A stretch of 64,000 nt of DNA. Source: Cryptococcus deneoformans JEC21. Its lineage: Eukaryota > Basidiomycota > Tremellomycetes > Tremellales > Cryptococcaceae. The stretch covers positions 1,234,701 to 1,298,700 of the forward strand of contig NC_006685.1 in assembly GCF_000091045.1 (NCBI RefSeq). The letters run 5' to 3'. The position numbers and the translations under genes were made by a program. Below are positions 1-12,479 of the stretch, piece by piece (positions within the stretch are counted from its first letter, which is position 1; every line of letters begins with the position of its first letter). The notes beneath the pieces were generated by a model. It ran no database searches. It saw only the letters and a program-made list of their open reading frames with translations, and was not told where the DNA came from.

Positions 1-1375
1 TCTGTAGATGCTAGAGACAAGGTACATCACAGTATATTGGATGATCTTGATGATGTTATAATAACATGTATTGGTATAACATGGGAAGTGCAAATCCAAA
101 TCCATTGTAATGCCTGAAATGATAAACACAACAGACGCTTAGCAGATAAGATGACGGGGTTGTAGGGAGTTCGTTATATGCTATAGCATTTTCAGTATGA
201 TGAGTACTACTGTGAGGTAAACTTTCTGTTGATCTCTTTTTCCATGGGCCGAGAAAGTATAGGCTCGCGAAGATGTTCGCTATACCCTTCTTCTATACGG
301 TATACAGCTATCATATGGCGACAACGTTCGAGGACTGACATGTGTTCAATCCGCGATCCGCGAACTACGTAATTATTAATATTGCGTACTGAAGCGTGTG
401 TGCAAAAGCCATTCGGTCATCAGTAATGATCAGCCGAGGTCTACTACCTACACAGCGAGAGTCGATTGAGGCCCCAATGACAAAAACATTACGGCGCGGT
501 TTGTGATTGCTACAACGATTGACCTCTCCTCTCATAACAGCCTGTCGTTTGAGGGCGTCCTTTGAGTTTCTTGGGAACGCTACGGCATTACAGGGGGCAA
601 TAACCCTGCAATACTGTGTACGGGGAGGGTGTCACCGGCACCGCGCGGCGAGTAGTGGTGATTCGTTATTGGCAGAAACTGTACTTCTATGTTCTTCTGG
701 CCTCCTGTTGTTGGGTTATTACCGGTATGATTATTGCCGCACATCCCCAGACGCAAAGATCCAAGTTCGAGGGCAAGATTTATTCCAGGCAGAAAATCGG
801 TAGAGTCTGAGACGACATGTATACAATAAAACAGGTTGATTTACTGAAGAAGAAGAAACAAAGAGAGAAGTAGTAGTAGTGGAGAACTTGTCGACGACAA
901 CCTTCTTCATTCTGAACTTCTCCCGGAGTCCGACAAACAGCTGTTCCTTTGGCACGTCCAATATGGACCTAGCACGAGAGATAGGCACATAAGAAGAGTT
1001 TAAAGGCCCCACTGCACCCCGTTCATTCTTCAACCGCCCGCACCAGTTACCTCACACATTCAATTCCAAACAACACTCCACAGGCAACAAATCATTTTAT
1101 TTATCTCACAACAGACATCCACTGAAGCCATATAAGTAAACCTGTAAAGCTCATTTCTAAACTTTTTCATCTTGTCTTCCTTCTTCCTCGTCGCGCCTAC
1201 CATATAATTCGTCACTATCACTTTTCCATTCATAGTATCGGCCCCTTAGGAATCATCATTAAATCGAAAACTTCCAAGGAGGTAACAGCAGTAGGTTTAC
1301 CTCCTTTGTAAGTAGTTTTCTTGTTCCAGGCTAACTCGGTAAGACCTAACTAGGGCTCAGACAATTTGGATCACT
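1..1375. other. Stretch with no recognised gene
   Basis: AT-rich sequence with only short overlapping ORFs on both strands, none resembling a protein family I know. No tRNA-like cloverleaf or rRNA was seen. The one structural element is a perfect 10-bp inverted repeat with an 11-nt loop (1276-1285 pairing with 1297-1306). It may be gene-poor intergenic DNA, or the 3' flank of a gene to the left of the window. Confidence 0.5.
1276..1306. repeat. Perfect 10-bp inverted repeat (hairpin)
   Basis: AAGGAGGTAA at 1276-1285 is matched exactly by its reverse complement at 1297-1306, leaving an 11-nt loop. It lies 70 bp upstream of the possible small gene at 1376. No run of T follows it, and fungal transcription does not use bacterial-type terminators, so its role is unknown. 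Confidence 0.6.
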
Positions 1376-1848
1376 ATGCCTCGGTCAAGCTCATCCGCAA
1401 TCTCCAACTTACGCCCGGGAGACACTCTTCACCCTCAACCAGCACCCATTAGTCCCTTAACACCGAGCGGTGGGAAGTAGTGATTGGCTTGGTAGCTTTG
1501 TAAACTACCTGTACGTCGAGCCATGCTGCTTCTCTATCATGCTGACTTTAACGATCCAGCCTTGATCACATCCCTATCTTCATCTTTGTAAACGACGTTC
1601 TCATGACACAGCATTCTCATTCACATGTACTGTACTACTAGCAACAATCACGAGTTTTCCTGGCTGTCTTTTTCTAGGGCCCTAATAACATATCAGTGAT
1701 CGGCACGATTGCTCGGTTACCTTCTGAGTTGTACAGTCAGTTTCTCAAAGCAATAACAAGTCGACCATGTTCAATCTTTCGGGTCTCGCGTGCGCTGTCC
1801 GATGCAATTGTCATCTCTGCTGTTGCAATGTTGCATCGAATATTGTGA
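1376..1848 (+). CDS. Possible small three-exon gene, unknown function
   Basis: I do not recognise a family. An ATG at 1376 opens a Ser/Pro-rich exon. If introns 1477-1559 and 1588-1677 are removed, one frame runs through to a TGA at 1846-1848 and gives about 97 residues. The first intron has CTGAC followed by CAG, and the second ends in a pyrimidine run plus TAG, both normal for this genome. The last exon reads as a plausible coding segment (IGTIARLPSELYSQFLKA). It would end 32 bp from the stop of the convergent BNA6 gene. The first donor (GTAGTG) is weak and no homology supports it, so it could be chance. Confidence 0.22.
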
Positions 1849-1879
1849 AATCAGGTTTGGCCATAATGCAATAAAACAT

Positions 1880-3054
<1,175 letters not shown>

Positions 3055-3388
3055 AGTTGGACGATTGTTCCGGTATTAGGCGACTAATTTTCAGATAGGC
3101 TTGAAATCCTGGCGGTTGTCCTTAGTTGTCTGGCGATTATTGCCCTGTTAATAGTAGTCGCTATTGGGATGCTGATCTGCGCGCTGCTCCGGAACCTCCG
3201 GTCCATACGATCAAAGTGTACTTTACGTAATTGTTCTAAAAGCGGATTTAACGTTTCATATTGGTGTTCGTTGCGTCTTGCATGGGTCGAACAAGAAAGA
3301 GGACGAATTAGCAAGCACGGAGACTGATATCATAAACGACCGGAATCATACATATTCAGCGTTCAAAGAAAACCATAAAACTTTGACC

Positions 3389-3468
3389 ATGTCCAATGAC
3401 CTACCCACCAAAAAGGATCTGGTCAAGTGGGACCAGGAAGATGCTCTCAACTGGACTAGAGGAGAATA

Positions 3469-3511
<43 letters not shown>

Positions 3512-3746
3512 CAAAGAAGTTAGGCTCCAATTTGTGCTCGCATAATGCTCAAAATAGACCAGATGGAAAGGCAATTTACTTCTGCGGCAATTCTCTAGGT
3601 CTGCTCAATAAGAAAGCCAGACAGCATATAATGGAAGAACTCGATGTCTGGTCCACGAGGTGAGTTTCCACACTTTCGTGCCGTCAAGCTGATGTTAAGC
3701 TGATGTATGACGGATCAGCTCTGTGACTGGTCATTTCAATCATCCC

Positions 3747-3802
<56 letters not shown>

Positions 3803-5065
3803 CGTCGGAGCTCGAGAAGAGGAAGTTGCGCACACATCAACTCTCACGAGCAACATGCACAACCTTTTTACCAGCTTCTATCAACCCACGGAAAAAAGAT
3901 GGAAGATAGTGATTGAGAAGGGCAGTTTCCCCAGCGACTGGGTGAGTACTGAAGCATGATTCTACGAACCTGAGACTGATATCTTCGTAGTACGCAGTTC
4001 ATTCCCATCCGAGACTGCATGATAAAGTCCTCCGCCCTGAGCAGATTGACAATGCCATTATAGCATTGGTGCCGCGTGAAGGAGAAGACACTCTCCGGAC
4101 TGAAGACATTCTTAAAGTGTTAGATGATAACAAGGACTCAGTGAGCATCACTCTACATAAAAATTGAGTATACTCACTGATTATTGATGGCCAGATTGCC
4201 ATAGTCTGGTTGCCTCTAGTCCAATACTATACGGGCCAGTTATTTGACATTTCTTCCATTTCACCGAAAGTCCATGAAATTGGTGCTCTCTTAGGGCTTG
4301 ATATGGCACATGGCATTGGCAATGTGGAATGCAAACTGAACGAGTGGAATGTCGACTTTGCCGTCTGGTGCACATACAAGTATGTTCAGATAACTGCCTC
4401 TGGGTTATATCTCACAATGTGCGTTAGGTACTTAAACGCAGGTCCTGCTGCTATTGGAGGATTTTACATTCGCTCAGGATTGGAAGATGGTGGCCGTCGG
4501 TATGTCCAGATTTATCTCAAATCCGTTCTCCTTTTTGATACCCTTTAGTCTTGCTGGCTGGTGGGGCAATGATGCTCGCACGCGCTTCCACATGTCCCCT
4601 AACTTCCAACCCACACCAGGTGCTAAAGGATATCAGCATTCTTGCACGCCTGTATTCTCATCTATCCCTCTCCTAGCAACTCTTCAGCTCATTGAAGCTG
4701 TGGGGTTCTCTAATATGGTTGAAAAAGCCCGTCGGCTCACTGGTACACTTGAGGCCCTTCTCAAAGCTTCACGATACCATGTTCATCCTGCGGATCCCAA
4801 AGGGAAAATCGGTTTTAAAATTATCACACCAGCTGCTCCTTATCGCGGAACTCAGCTGTCCTTAGTGATACTGCCCGAAGAGGAACATGTAATGCCAAAA
4901 GTCTTCGACAGAATGTTGAGAAAGGGGCTAGTGGGTGATGAAAGGAAGCCAAGTGTCATCAGACTTAGTCCTGTCGTGCTGTATAACACGTTTGAGGAGG
5001 TTGGGAGAGCAGTGGAGATTGTCGAAGAAGCTTTGGAAGAGGAGGAGGAAGAAAGGAAGAGGTGA
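3389..5065 (+). CDS. BNA5: Kynureninase
   Basis: PLP-dependent hydrolase that cleaves 3-hydroxykynurenine (and kynurenine) to 3-hydroxyanthranilate (or anthranilate) and alanine in the cytosol. Start MSNDLPTKKDLVKWDQEDAL is in the first long exon. Family landmarks in order are YFCGNSLGL-like residues near 3570-3600, GHFNHPYQRPW, the PLP region AVWCTYKYLNAGP (the lysine codon is split by an intron ending near 4430), GGFYI, WWGNDARTRFHMS, and a C-terminal segment ending in a Glu/Lys-rich tail (EEEEEERKR). At least seven short introns interrupt it. It is divergent from BNA6, two steps further along the same pathway, and upstream of both stands BNA4 at about 29.5 kb. Confidence 0.95.
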
Positions 5066-5328
5066 AAACAGCCTCCAGAATTTCATTACCTGCGATCAAC
5101 ATAAATGCCCTATCTAGATGGTTTGTTAATTAAGCGGGGGATGGGGATGAAAGTTCGTCATTATTATATGCCATATCATCAAATGCGAGGGATAAAATAA
5201 TTATCTTATCAGTGCATAAGGACATTCACCGTCATTATTAAGTCTACCCTCTCCTTTCGGGGCCACACCACATGACATATCATATATATACTAGCAAAAA
5301 TGACCTGTGAAGGTTTCCAGTCTCCAGT

Positions 5329-6005
5329 TGTTATGTGACGAAATTTTCGGTTCACTACCGAAATAATTCGGTTTCGGTTTCTTCCATGTATCTTCCGACC
5401 TTCGGTGGCGTCGGTCGCCCGGTGGGTCTTCGGCCCTTCGCGCCAGTCAGTCGTTCACTTATTATTACTATGGTTCGTGCGGGTTTGGGTGTTGTTTTAT
5501 AAACAGATTTTCTATATAGCATCATTTGCTACATTTATGTGGTAGCTTGTCGGTCAAAATGGTTAACAATCAGTAGTAATTACTGGGAGGTTATTAGTCA
5601 CGATGCAAAGTTTATACTTGGTACTTTTTAGCGTCCTTCGGTTCACGGCCCGTTCCTTCTGCTGTCTGCTGGCGTTAGCCTTCAAGGGACGTTCGGTCGG
5701 TCGGCTAACCAGACGGCACCATGTGTCGAGTTCCGGTTCTCGTAAGAGCAATAGCGGGATTGCTCGTTGGAAATGTAGGACTAACTGCAGTAGATAGAGT
5801 AGTATACAAATCTACCGAATACAAATCAAGACATGAGATTGCTGAATACAGGGGCATGATAGGATATATGCCGAGCAGCAATAATTGTGTGGTAGTAGCT
5901 GCCACTCGTATTTTTTATATATAGCCCTGCCCCTTTGCTGTTGATATTTTAGTCCACCCTCTATTGTATCATTGTTCTCTTCTTTTTGTACAATATTTGA
6001 TAACA
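5329..6005. mobile_element. Possible solo LTR-like element
   Basis: This 677-bp stretch begins TGTTAT and ends ATAACA, as LTRs often do with TG...CA inverted ends. The first half is unusually rich in TTCGG/CGGTC motifs against AT-rich surroundings. The second half holds a TATATATA box near 5918 and pyrimidine-rich sequence. There is no clear 5-bp target duplication (CCAGT before, TAACT after) and no internal retrotransposon ORF. It ends 40 bp before the aldolase start codon, so it could equally be an unusual promoter. A hairpin GAGCAAT/ATTGCTC sits at 5746-5765. Confidence 0.3.
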
Positions 6006-6045
6006 TAACTCTGCTTCATATCACGACTGCTTATATCATCCCGAC

Positions 6046-7349
6046 ATGCCTGCCGCTACTATTAGCCCTAAGACCTTGCCTCCTGGCGTTTATTGTCCTA
6101 CTATCACCTTTTTCGAACCTACTGCCGAGCAGAATTTGGATGTCGAGACTCATGTGAAGCACATGGAGTTCCTCGCAAAATCTGGATTAGCTGGTGTCGT
6201 CGTCCAAGGATCGACTGCGGAGGCTGTAACTCTGGACGACGAAGAGAGAAAGACTGTGCGTATTAAGACAATGGTCCCACCATGATCCCACTGACCTTCC
6301 AGACAGCTTATCAGAACTGCGAAAGAGGCTTTCAAAAGATGTGGGAACCACGGACCTGTGATTGCGGGTACAGTTGGTGCTCAGTCTTCTCGCCAAGCTC
6401 TTAAACTTTGCCAGGATGCTGCCGAAGCTGGCGCCGATTTCGCACTCGTGCTCCCTCCCTCTTACTACCCAGCTGCCATGTCAGCTGACGCCATCCAGTC
6501 GTTCTTTGAAGAAGTAAGTAGCTATATCTAGATCACTTCGTATATATTCGAGGGTGAGCTGACTTAGCCCCGAATCTCTTTAGCTTGCCAGCGCTTCTCC
6601 AATTCCCATCATCATTTATTCCTATCCCGGAGTTTGCAGCGGGATCAACATGGACACCGACTTGATTTGTCGACTTGCTCGACACCCTAACATTGCTGGC
6701 GTAAAGCACACTGATCATGACGTCGGAAGGATTGGGCGGGAGACTGCTCAGTCTATGGGCAATGCCTTTGGTTGTGAGTATAGTTTACGGAACTTCGGAA
6801 AGTGTAGCTGATTTTGCCCTCTCTCAGCTCCTTTCACAATTTTGGGTGGTGCCTCAGACTATCTTCTGGGCACCGTTGCTGTTGGTGGCCAAGGCGCCAT
6901 TACCGGCATGGCCAATGTCGCTCCTCGCGTCTGCGTCAAAGCTTTTGAGCTCGCACGAGCTGGCCGATACGAGGAAGCTTTGCAGTATGCCAGGGTGATT
7001 TCTACTGCCGAATGGGGCATGGGCAAGGGTGCCATCCTCGGGACCAAGGTGAGCATTTCGAATAGTCGACTTTGACGATAGTTAACATTTCAATTAGTAC
7101 ATGACTGCCTGGGCCAATGATTACGCCCCTACAGCGGCTCTTGCTAGAAAACCGTTGCCCCTGTGCCCTGAATCAACCAAGCAACATGTCCGAGCGGTTG
7201 GGACCGAGATAGTAGCTCTCGAACGCTCATTGGAACAGCAAGGATGGGCTGGAGCAGCTATGAGGGGAGAAACGCAAAGCGAGAAAGTACTTGCTCCTTC
7301 GAAGAAGATCAACGGCATTGTGAACGGTGCGGAAGAAGTGGCCATTTGA
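6046..7349 (+). CDS. DapA-superfamily aldolase (dihydrodipicolinate synthase/NAL family)
   Basis: TIM-barrel class I aldolase that uses a Schiff-base lysine. Seen in order: GVYCPTITFF, the pyruvate-binding loop VVVQGSTAEAVTLDDEERK, the YxxP-like IIIYSYPGVCSGI, and IAGVKHTDHD carrying the likely catalytic lysine. The C-terminal exon ends VNGAEEVAI. Four introns are apparent (near 6256-6305, 6513-6583, 6771-6827 and 7049-7097). Fungi make lysine by the alpha-aminoadipate route, so a lysine role is unlikely. Fungal relatives act as 4-hydroxy-2-oxoglutarate or 3-deoxy-hexulosonate aldolases, and the true substrate cannot be told from sequence. The promoter overlaps the LTR-like stretch. Confidence 0.85.
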
Positions 7350-7469
7350 TTAATTACTTTAGCCTCAAGGTCCTGGAAGATCTGCGATCACAGTCTGTAG
7401 TTTTTATCCGCTTTCTATATGCATTTAATACTCCGATGATAGTGTCTGACAATACACGAATCGGATAGC

Positions 7470-9101
7470 CTATGAACAACAAGGGCATCCCCCCATACCC
7501 TCATCCATCAAACTCTCTATCCGTTCAATACGATCAGAAAGCTTATCCATGGCAGCATTGAGTATGTCCATTTGACCTATACTCTCAGAGTTAGTTATGG
7601 TCATAACCGAAATGCTCGTGTTTTACCTTGCCGATACACGGCGCACATCCTCCGCACCTCCTCTCTTGCGTCCACCACTTTAATTTGGCTCCCGGTTCTA
7701 AGTTTCTCCAATTTATCCTCCAGCATCCCGCCCAGCATGCCTAGCACATCAAGCTCAAGCTGCATTTCTCTCTCCTCCTTTTCATGCAAGGCATGTTCAT
7801 CATCATCATCCACTTCATCTTCTACGTTCCCACCACCTAATAACACCCTCATGATTTCCAACAAACGCTTATCGACCTCCCCATTTCTTCTCAGCTCAAA
7901 TCGCTCTCTGGCATCGAGACCTTTGGACTGTAGCCTTTCATTAATGGGTTCTGGTAAGGAAGCAATTCCTAATCGAAGGTTGACAATATCGTCCGGATTA
8001 GAGTCAAGTACGAAACCATACCCAAGTAAAAGTTCTTCGTTTGGCTTTGCACCATAATTGTTGAACAACTGTGAACCAGATTCACAAACTGATGAAGAAA
8101 CAAGGGAAATTGAAGGGACCCCTCGCGAGCCGTTGGGAATAGACACCAATGATGAGAGCCAAAGAATGGGTTGGCCACGAGCGTCTGTTCTGTATTAGCA
8201 ATAGCCTGAAATCCCAGATGAAGTCTCACGATTGAAGATATCCACACCGGGGAGAAGAGCAGGTTTCGAAACCCCGTCAATTCTGGTGGGCTGAGGAGTC
8301 ATCTCACCGTCTGGAGGGAGATCGAGTAATTTAGAGGGGAATGCTCGTGAGGACATATAAGTAGCAGTGGCCAGATATCTCTCCCTGGGCGGCAAAAATA
8401 AGTTCAACGGTGTTTGGATATGGCGTTCGAAGATTGAAAGTACTCACCATGTCAAACCATCCTCTTTCAAAACGGACCTCAACGCTGCTGACTCAGCAGA
8501 CCACTCTTTCCTGCGATCCTCTACTGCGCCGAGAAGATTACTGCCGGACAACAACTGCAGTTCTGATTCGGTGAAGTACAACGGTGTAGATAGATTTGAC
8601 GCTGGGGGCAACGATGCCAAGTATGTCTTATGCACCAATGATCGCGGCCATTCTCTACGCCGAACAACGATTAGGACAATATGCAAGTCTACTGACTTAC
8701 GTCTCGGGTCTCTCCTGATAAATCCAATGAAACCCCAGATATGCACCGATTCTCATCCTTTCGTTCCATGGCTTCCCTTCTTTAGCATGGCCTTTGGGCC
8801 AAATCAGCTGCCCTTTTTCAACTCCTGCAATCTCGCACACGGCTTGTGTGGCAAGCTCAGAAGTCACAGCAAGGGAAAAAGGACAGGATACTAATTTCTC
8901 CTCAGGCTTTATGGTATTGTCTGCGAATACAGACAGTCCTGTTGACTCATCTACCTAAATCTATTAATTCTGGGACTGGGTCTGTCTGGGGATAGGCAGA
9001 AGGAAATGTCTCACTTGGAGCTTTGCAGAGGGATGGAAATAACCTCCGTTCGAGACAATCCAGTCAATTAGCTCTGTGGCCTGTGTCATGTGAGGTGGCA
9101 T
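7470..9101 (-). CDS. SET-domain protein lysine methyltransferase (Rubisco-LSMT/EFM1/RKM type)
   Basis: The start MPPHMTQATELIDWIVSNGG and the early HPSAKLQ are typical of fungal SET proteins related to Rubisco LSMT, SETD3 and yeast Efm1/Rkm enzymes, which methylate translation factors or ribosomal proteins using SAM. The SET core is split: SCPFSLAVTSELA and RIGAYLGFHWIYQERPE lie at the N side, and the C-terminal SET motif is FNNYGAKPNEELLLGYGFV (cofactor-binding Asn and Tyr). After it comes the helical substrate-binding half. The last exon, joined by an intron ending near 7572, encodes a short coiled stretch and ends GGCPCCS. The substrate cannot be assigned. About four introns are visible. 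Confidence 0.85.
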
Positions 9102-9151
9102 GACTGTATAATGTTAGGTCTTTGAGGTTGTTTCGAGAGGTTGTTGAATTA

Positions 9152-9187
9152 TTAGTAGTAGTAGTAGTAATAATTAATAATAATAAT
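9152..9187. repeat. TAG/TAA trinucleotide microsatellite
   Basis: A run of TAG triplets passes into TAA/TAAT repeats in the 250-bp divergent promoter region between the SET gene and RCF1. A short poly-A run follows near 9214. No coding potential. Confidence 0.8.
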
Positions 9188-9351
9188 GAGTTAAGAAGCA
9201 ACAAGAAGACTAAAAAAAAAGGTGGAGGAAATGACGTGTGATTTGATTGTGATCGCGGGCGAACGAGGAGTACGATACATCCATTCAATAATCACGGTGG
9301 AGATCGACTACATGACTCTCCTCACCCGAGACCTCTCCGCTACGGCCAGCA

Positions 9352-10022
9352 ATGTCCATCCCCGTATCATCAGACCCCTCCAAGAGAAGCTGGCCCCAAA
9401 AGATCTTCGACAAATGCAAAGAACAACCTTTTGTGCCCCTCGGTACGCCTAGCCCTCACTACTCCGGCCCAACGTCCAGCTAATGTCTTCGTCTAGGTGC
9501 TGGTGCGACCGTAGCTGCACTCCTCGGGGCCAGCTACCATCTGAGAAAAGGTAATAGGACGCGATTCAATCAGTTTTTAAGATTCCGAATCTAGTAGGTC
9601 ATTTCACTCTTTACCATGAAGAGGAAGACGAGTTTATTGACTTGTCTATAGTGCTCAAGGTGTGACCGTTGTGGCCCTATTGATCTATGGAAGTCAAGAA
9701 CTTGCTGCCAGAGAAAAGGCTGGCGTTGTAAAGCGCAAGGATGACCGCAGTATGTTGTAAATGAGCACATGCCTCATGACTGACTCGTAATATTTCAGTT
9801 GTTGTCTACCCGCAAACGTCTCCTTCCCCGGCTGCTCCTGAGCCCTTCGTGCGCTCTGATGAACCTTCTGCCTTACCGGAATCACTATCTTCTGCTGTTG
9901 ACGCTAAGTCTAATGCCTACCCTCTGAGGAAGGAGGAGAGAATGAAGGTGTCTGAGTTCGCGAAGAGGTTGAAGGAGGCAGAAGCGCTGCAAAAAGAGGA
10001 AGATGTATCGAGACGCCGGTAA
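9352..10022 (+). CDS. RCF1: Respiratory supercomplex factor 1 (HIG1 domain)
   Basis: Small inner mitochondrial membrane protein that helps complex IV assembly and its association with complex III. The ATG at 9352 gives a short lead, then the HIG1 signature KIFDKCKEQPFVPLG. After a 54-nt intron come GAGATVAALLGASYHL (first membrane segment) and a basic loop. A second membrane segment, VTVVALLIYGSQELAAREKAG, is followed by a Pro/Ala-rich stretch and a charged helix ending RLKEAEALQKEEDVSRRR. Four introns separate the pieces. I prefer 9352 to the longer upstream reading because HIG1 proteins begin just before this motif. Confidence 0.9.
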
Positions 10023-10454
10023 GGGATGACTGTATAATTGTGTGAAAATTCGAATGAAGCAAAATGAGGTTACAAGCTACACATATGTACCAGTACAGAC
10101 CATAGAATCTAGCATGCATCCGCCACCATTCATCTGCTGTTTCACTGTCTGGCCGGTGTGACTTTTGAGTCAAGTGACCCAGGGATCAGGACCACACTGT
10201 TGGTATGCATTTTTCGTACGTAGCAAAAAAAAGAGAATATAGGTCAGAGGAAATGACATTACATCTACTATTAGTAGATGGATGCGGTGGTGGAGGTTGA
10301 CCACAAGTCGCCAGTCATCGGTCCCTCAGTCGCAACGACGCTTTCGCTTGAATCATTCGGCCTTCTTTCTTGATCCTTGACTTGTTTTTAAAGCGTGTCT
10401 CTTCTTTCAACAACTATTCCTCGGGTCTTCACATTTGTTTTTGTAAACTTTATC
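10023..10454. other. Intergenic/promoter of METTL16-like gene
   Basis: 432 bp between RCF1 and the methyltransferase gene. It holds the RCF1 3' flank, a short A-rich run near 10225 and a pyrimidine-rich stretch (TTTCTTGATCC to TCTTCTTTC) that probably contains the transcription start. No other feature was seen. Confidence 0.5.
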
Positions 10455-12388
10455 ATGCATCAAAACAACCCATACCTGAAGCAGAAGCCAGATTTCGCTC
10501 GATTGGCTTCTAGATACCCAAAATTTGCTCCCTTGTAAGTCTTTTGTCTTCTGTGATTGAAAAGGGTACTAATCAATAGAACCACTAAGCGTCAGCGTTT
10601 CCGAGGATGGATACACTTCTATCAACTTTCAGGATCCAACTGCTTTGAGGGAATTGACCAAGTGCTTGTTGAAAGAAGATTGGAATCTGGATGTAGATTT
10701 GAGAGAGGACAGGCTTTGCCCAACTGTGAGCTTCGTGTCAGTTCGAATTGTGCGACATCAACCTTACTTCCTATGATAGATACCCAATAGGTGGGTCTTA
10801 TTTCTCTACTTCACACAGTGGATATTATTCAATAAGTGCAGGCTAGATTATATCTACCACGTGCTCGACCTCGAACCACACCTCCCGTCCTCTTCTTTGA
10901 GACCTCTACGAATCCTTGATATGTGAGTACTAGCAGCCATCATAGAATTAAGGAAAGCTGACACCATTCTTCAAATAGAGGAACAGGAGCGACGGCTATC
11001 TACCCTATTTTACTGGCTCGACTCCGCCCAGATTCTCGTATTGTTGCTACAGGTGGATTGTACTTGAATAGGTCAAGTATAGGCGCTGACTACTGTCAGA
11101 GATCGATGAAAGTTCCTACAACCATGCCAAGGCAACACTTGAGAAGAACAATATACCTCCGTCTTCAATCACCGTACTGAAATCACCTACACCTGATCCA
11201 ATCCTCTTTCCATTATTGGAATGCAAGGGCAAGTCTGAGGACTGGGACCTCACAATATGTAATCCTCCCTTTTTTGCGTCCTCACAGGAAATGCTGCAAG
11301 GGATGGAACTAAAAGATAGACAAGCTCATGCAGTGAGTCGTATGCACGCCCCCAAATGAGCGACATTTACTAACAAGCACCCATTTAGGCCCCGACTGCG
11401 TCTGATAATGAACTGATTACCAGAGGAGGAGAACTTGCTTTCATAACAAGTATGATACGAGAAAGTATTGACATAGGGCACAAGTGCACGTACGTTTCTC
11501 AAGAAGCACGAGCATGTTGATCAAGGCTAATACTCATAGGCTAGGTGGTATACAACACTAGTGGGAAAGTACTCGTCTTTGCAGCCCCTCATAGAGACTT
11601 TGCGGGAATTCAAGGTATTTAGGTAATGTGCGGTTAATGCAAGCGAGACACTTATGTCAAAACCAGATTGACAACTACTTTGTCATCAATATGAAGCAAT
11701 CCCGGACTTCTCGATGGATACTTGGCTGGTCTCACACCATGACACGACTTCCTGATGTAAGGACTTATTATTTGCTATCGCAGAGGAGAAATTAACATGT
11801 ACTGCGCCGTCTCAGAGCATAACCAGACCCTATGCGATCATGGAAAATACGACATTTGCTCAGCTTTTACCATCTTCAAATACCGTGCGATTCAATGCCC
11901 CACCACCCGTATCGCTTACGACACTGAAAGCCAAGGTGCTCGATGTCCTTCGAACTGTCGCTTTAGACCCCTCGAAAGATAGTCCGGATCCTTCACAATA
12001 TGAGGGTGAGACGCAGAACTCCGTACTGATCTCCCCCAGGATCAATACGTGGTCCCGGGCTGCTCGCCGAATGGCCGCAAGGCAAGAAAGCAAAGCGGAG
12101 CCAGAAGGTCAAGGGGAAGCGAGCAAACCACTTACCCTCTTTCGCTGTAGAATTAAGTACGTCAATAGCCACACGAGGCCAATGGACGGATCACCATCTT
12201 TAGAGATTGACTGGCTCGAAGGGAGACGAGAAGATCGAGAAGTTTGGGAAAGTTTTTGCAATTTCTTGTTAAGCAAATTAGGATTAAGCAGAAAGCGTCA
12301 AGCGGAAGCCGAATCAGATGGTCGTCCTCTGAAAAGCTCAGGAAGACGGTTCCAGGGGAACTATGCAAGGGGCCGCATGGCGATGTAA
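10455..12388 (+). CDS. METTL16-type RNA N6-adenosine methyltransferase
   Basis: SAM-dependent class I methyltransferase of the METTL16/YbiN family. The human protein modifies U6 snRNA A43 and MAT2A hairpins. The start MHQNNPYLKQKPDFARLASR matches the family N terminus, which carries RNA-contacting basic residues. Then come the VERL-like segment, YIYHV, and motif I residues DMGTGATAIYPILL across an intron near 10920-10980. The catalytic motif is seen in DLTICNPPFFASSQEM (NPPF). The K-loop/TTLVGK-like segment is near 11540-11570, and a basic tail rich in Arg/Lys ends GRRFQGNYARGRMAM. About eight short introns are present. The tail is shorter than the vertebrate VCR region. U6 is the likely target by family knowledge only. 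Confidence 0.88.
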
Positions 12389-12479
12389 CAAGAGCGGGAT
12401 GGCAAGACAACTAGCGAAAGAGCCGTTTGAATTAAAATCGAATATGCGCTGCATGCATTTGATGACTAGTTAGTGAGCA

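Noticed and set aside
507..1033. Overlapping ORFs of 98, 64 and 100 codons
   Set aside because: They lie on both strands, have no family signature and no splice structure that improves them.
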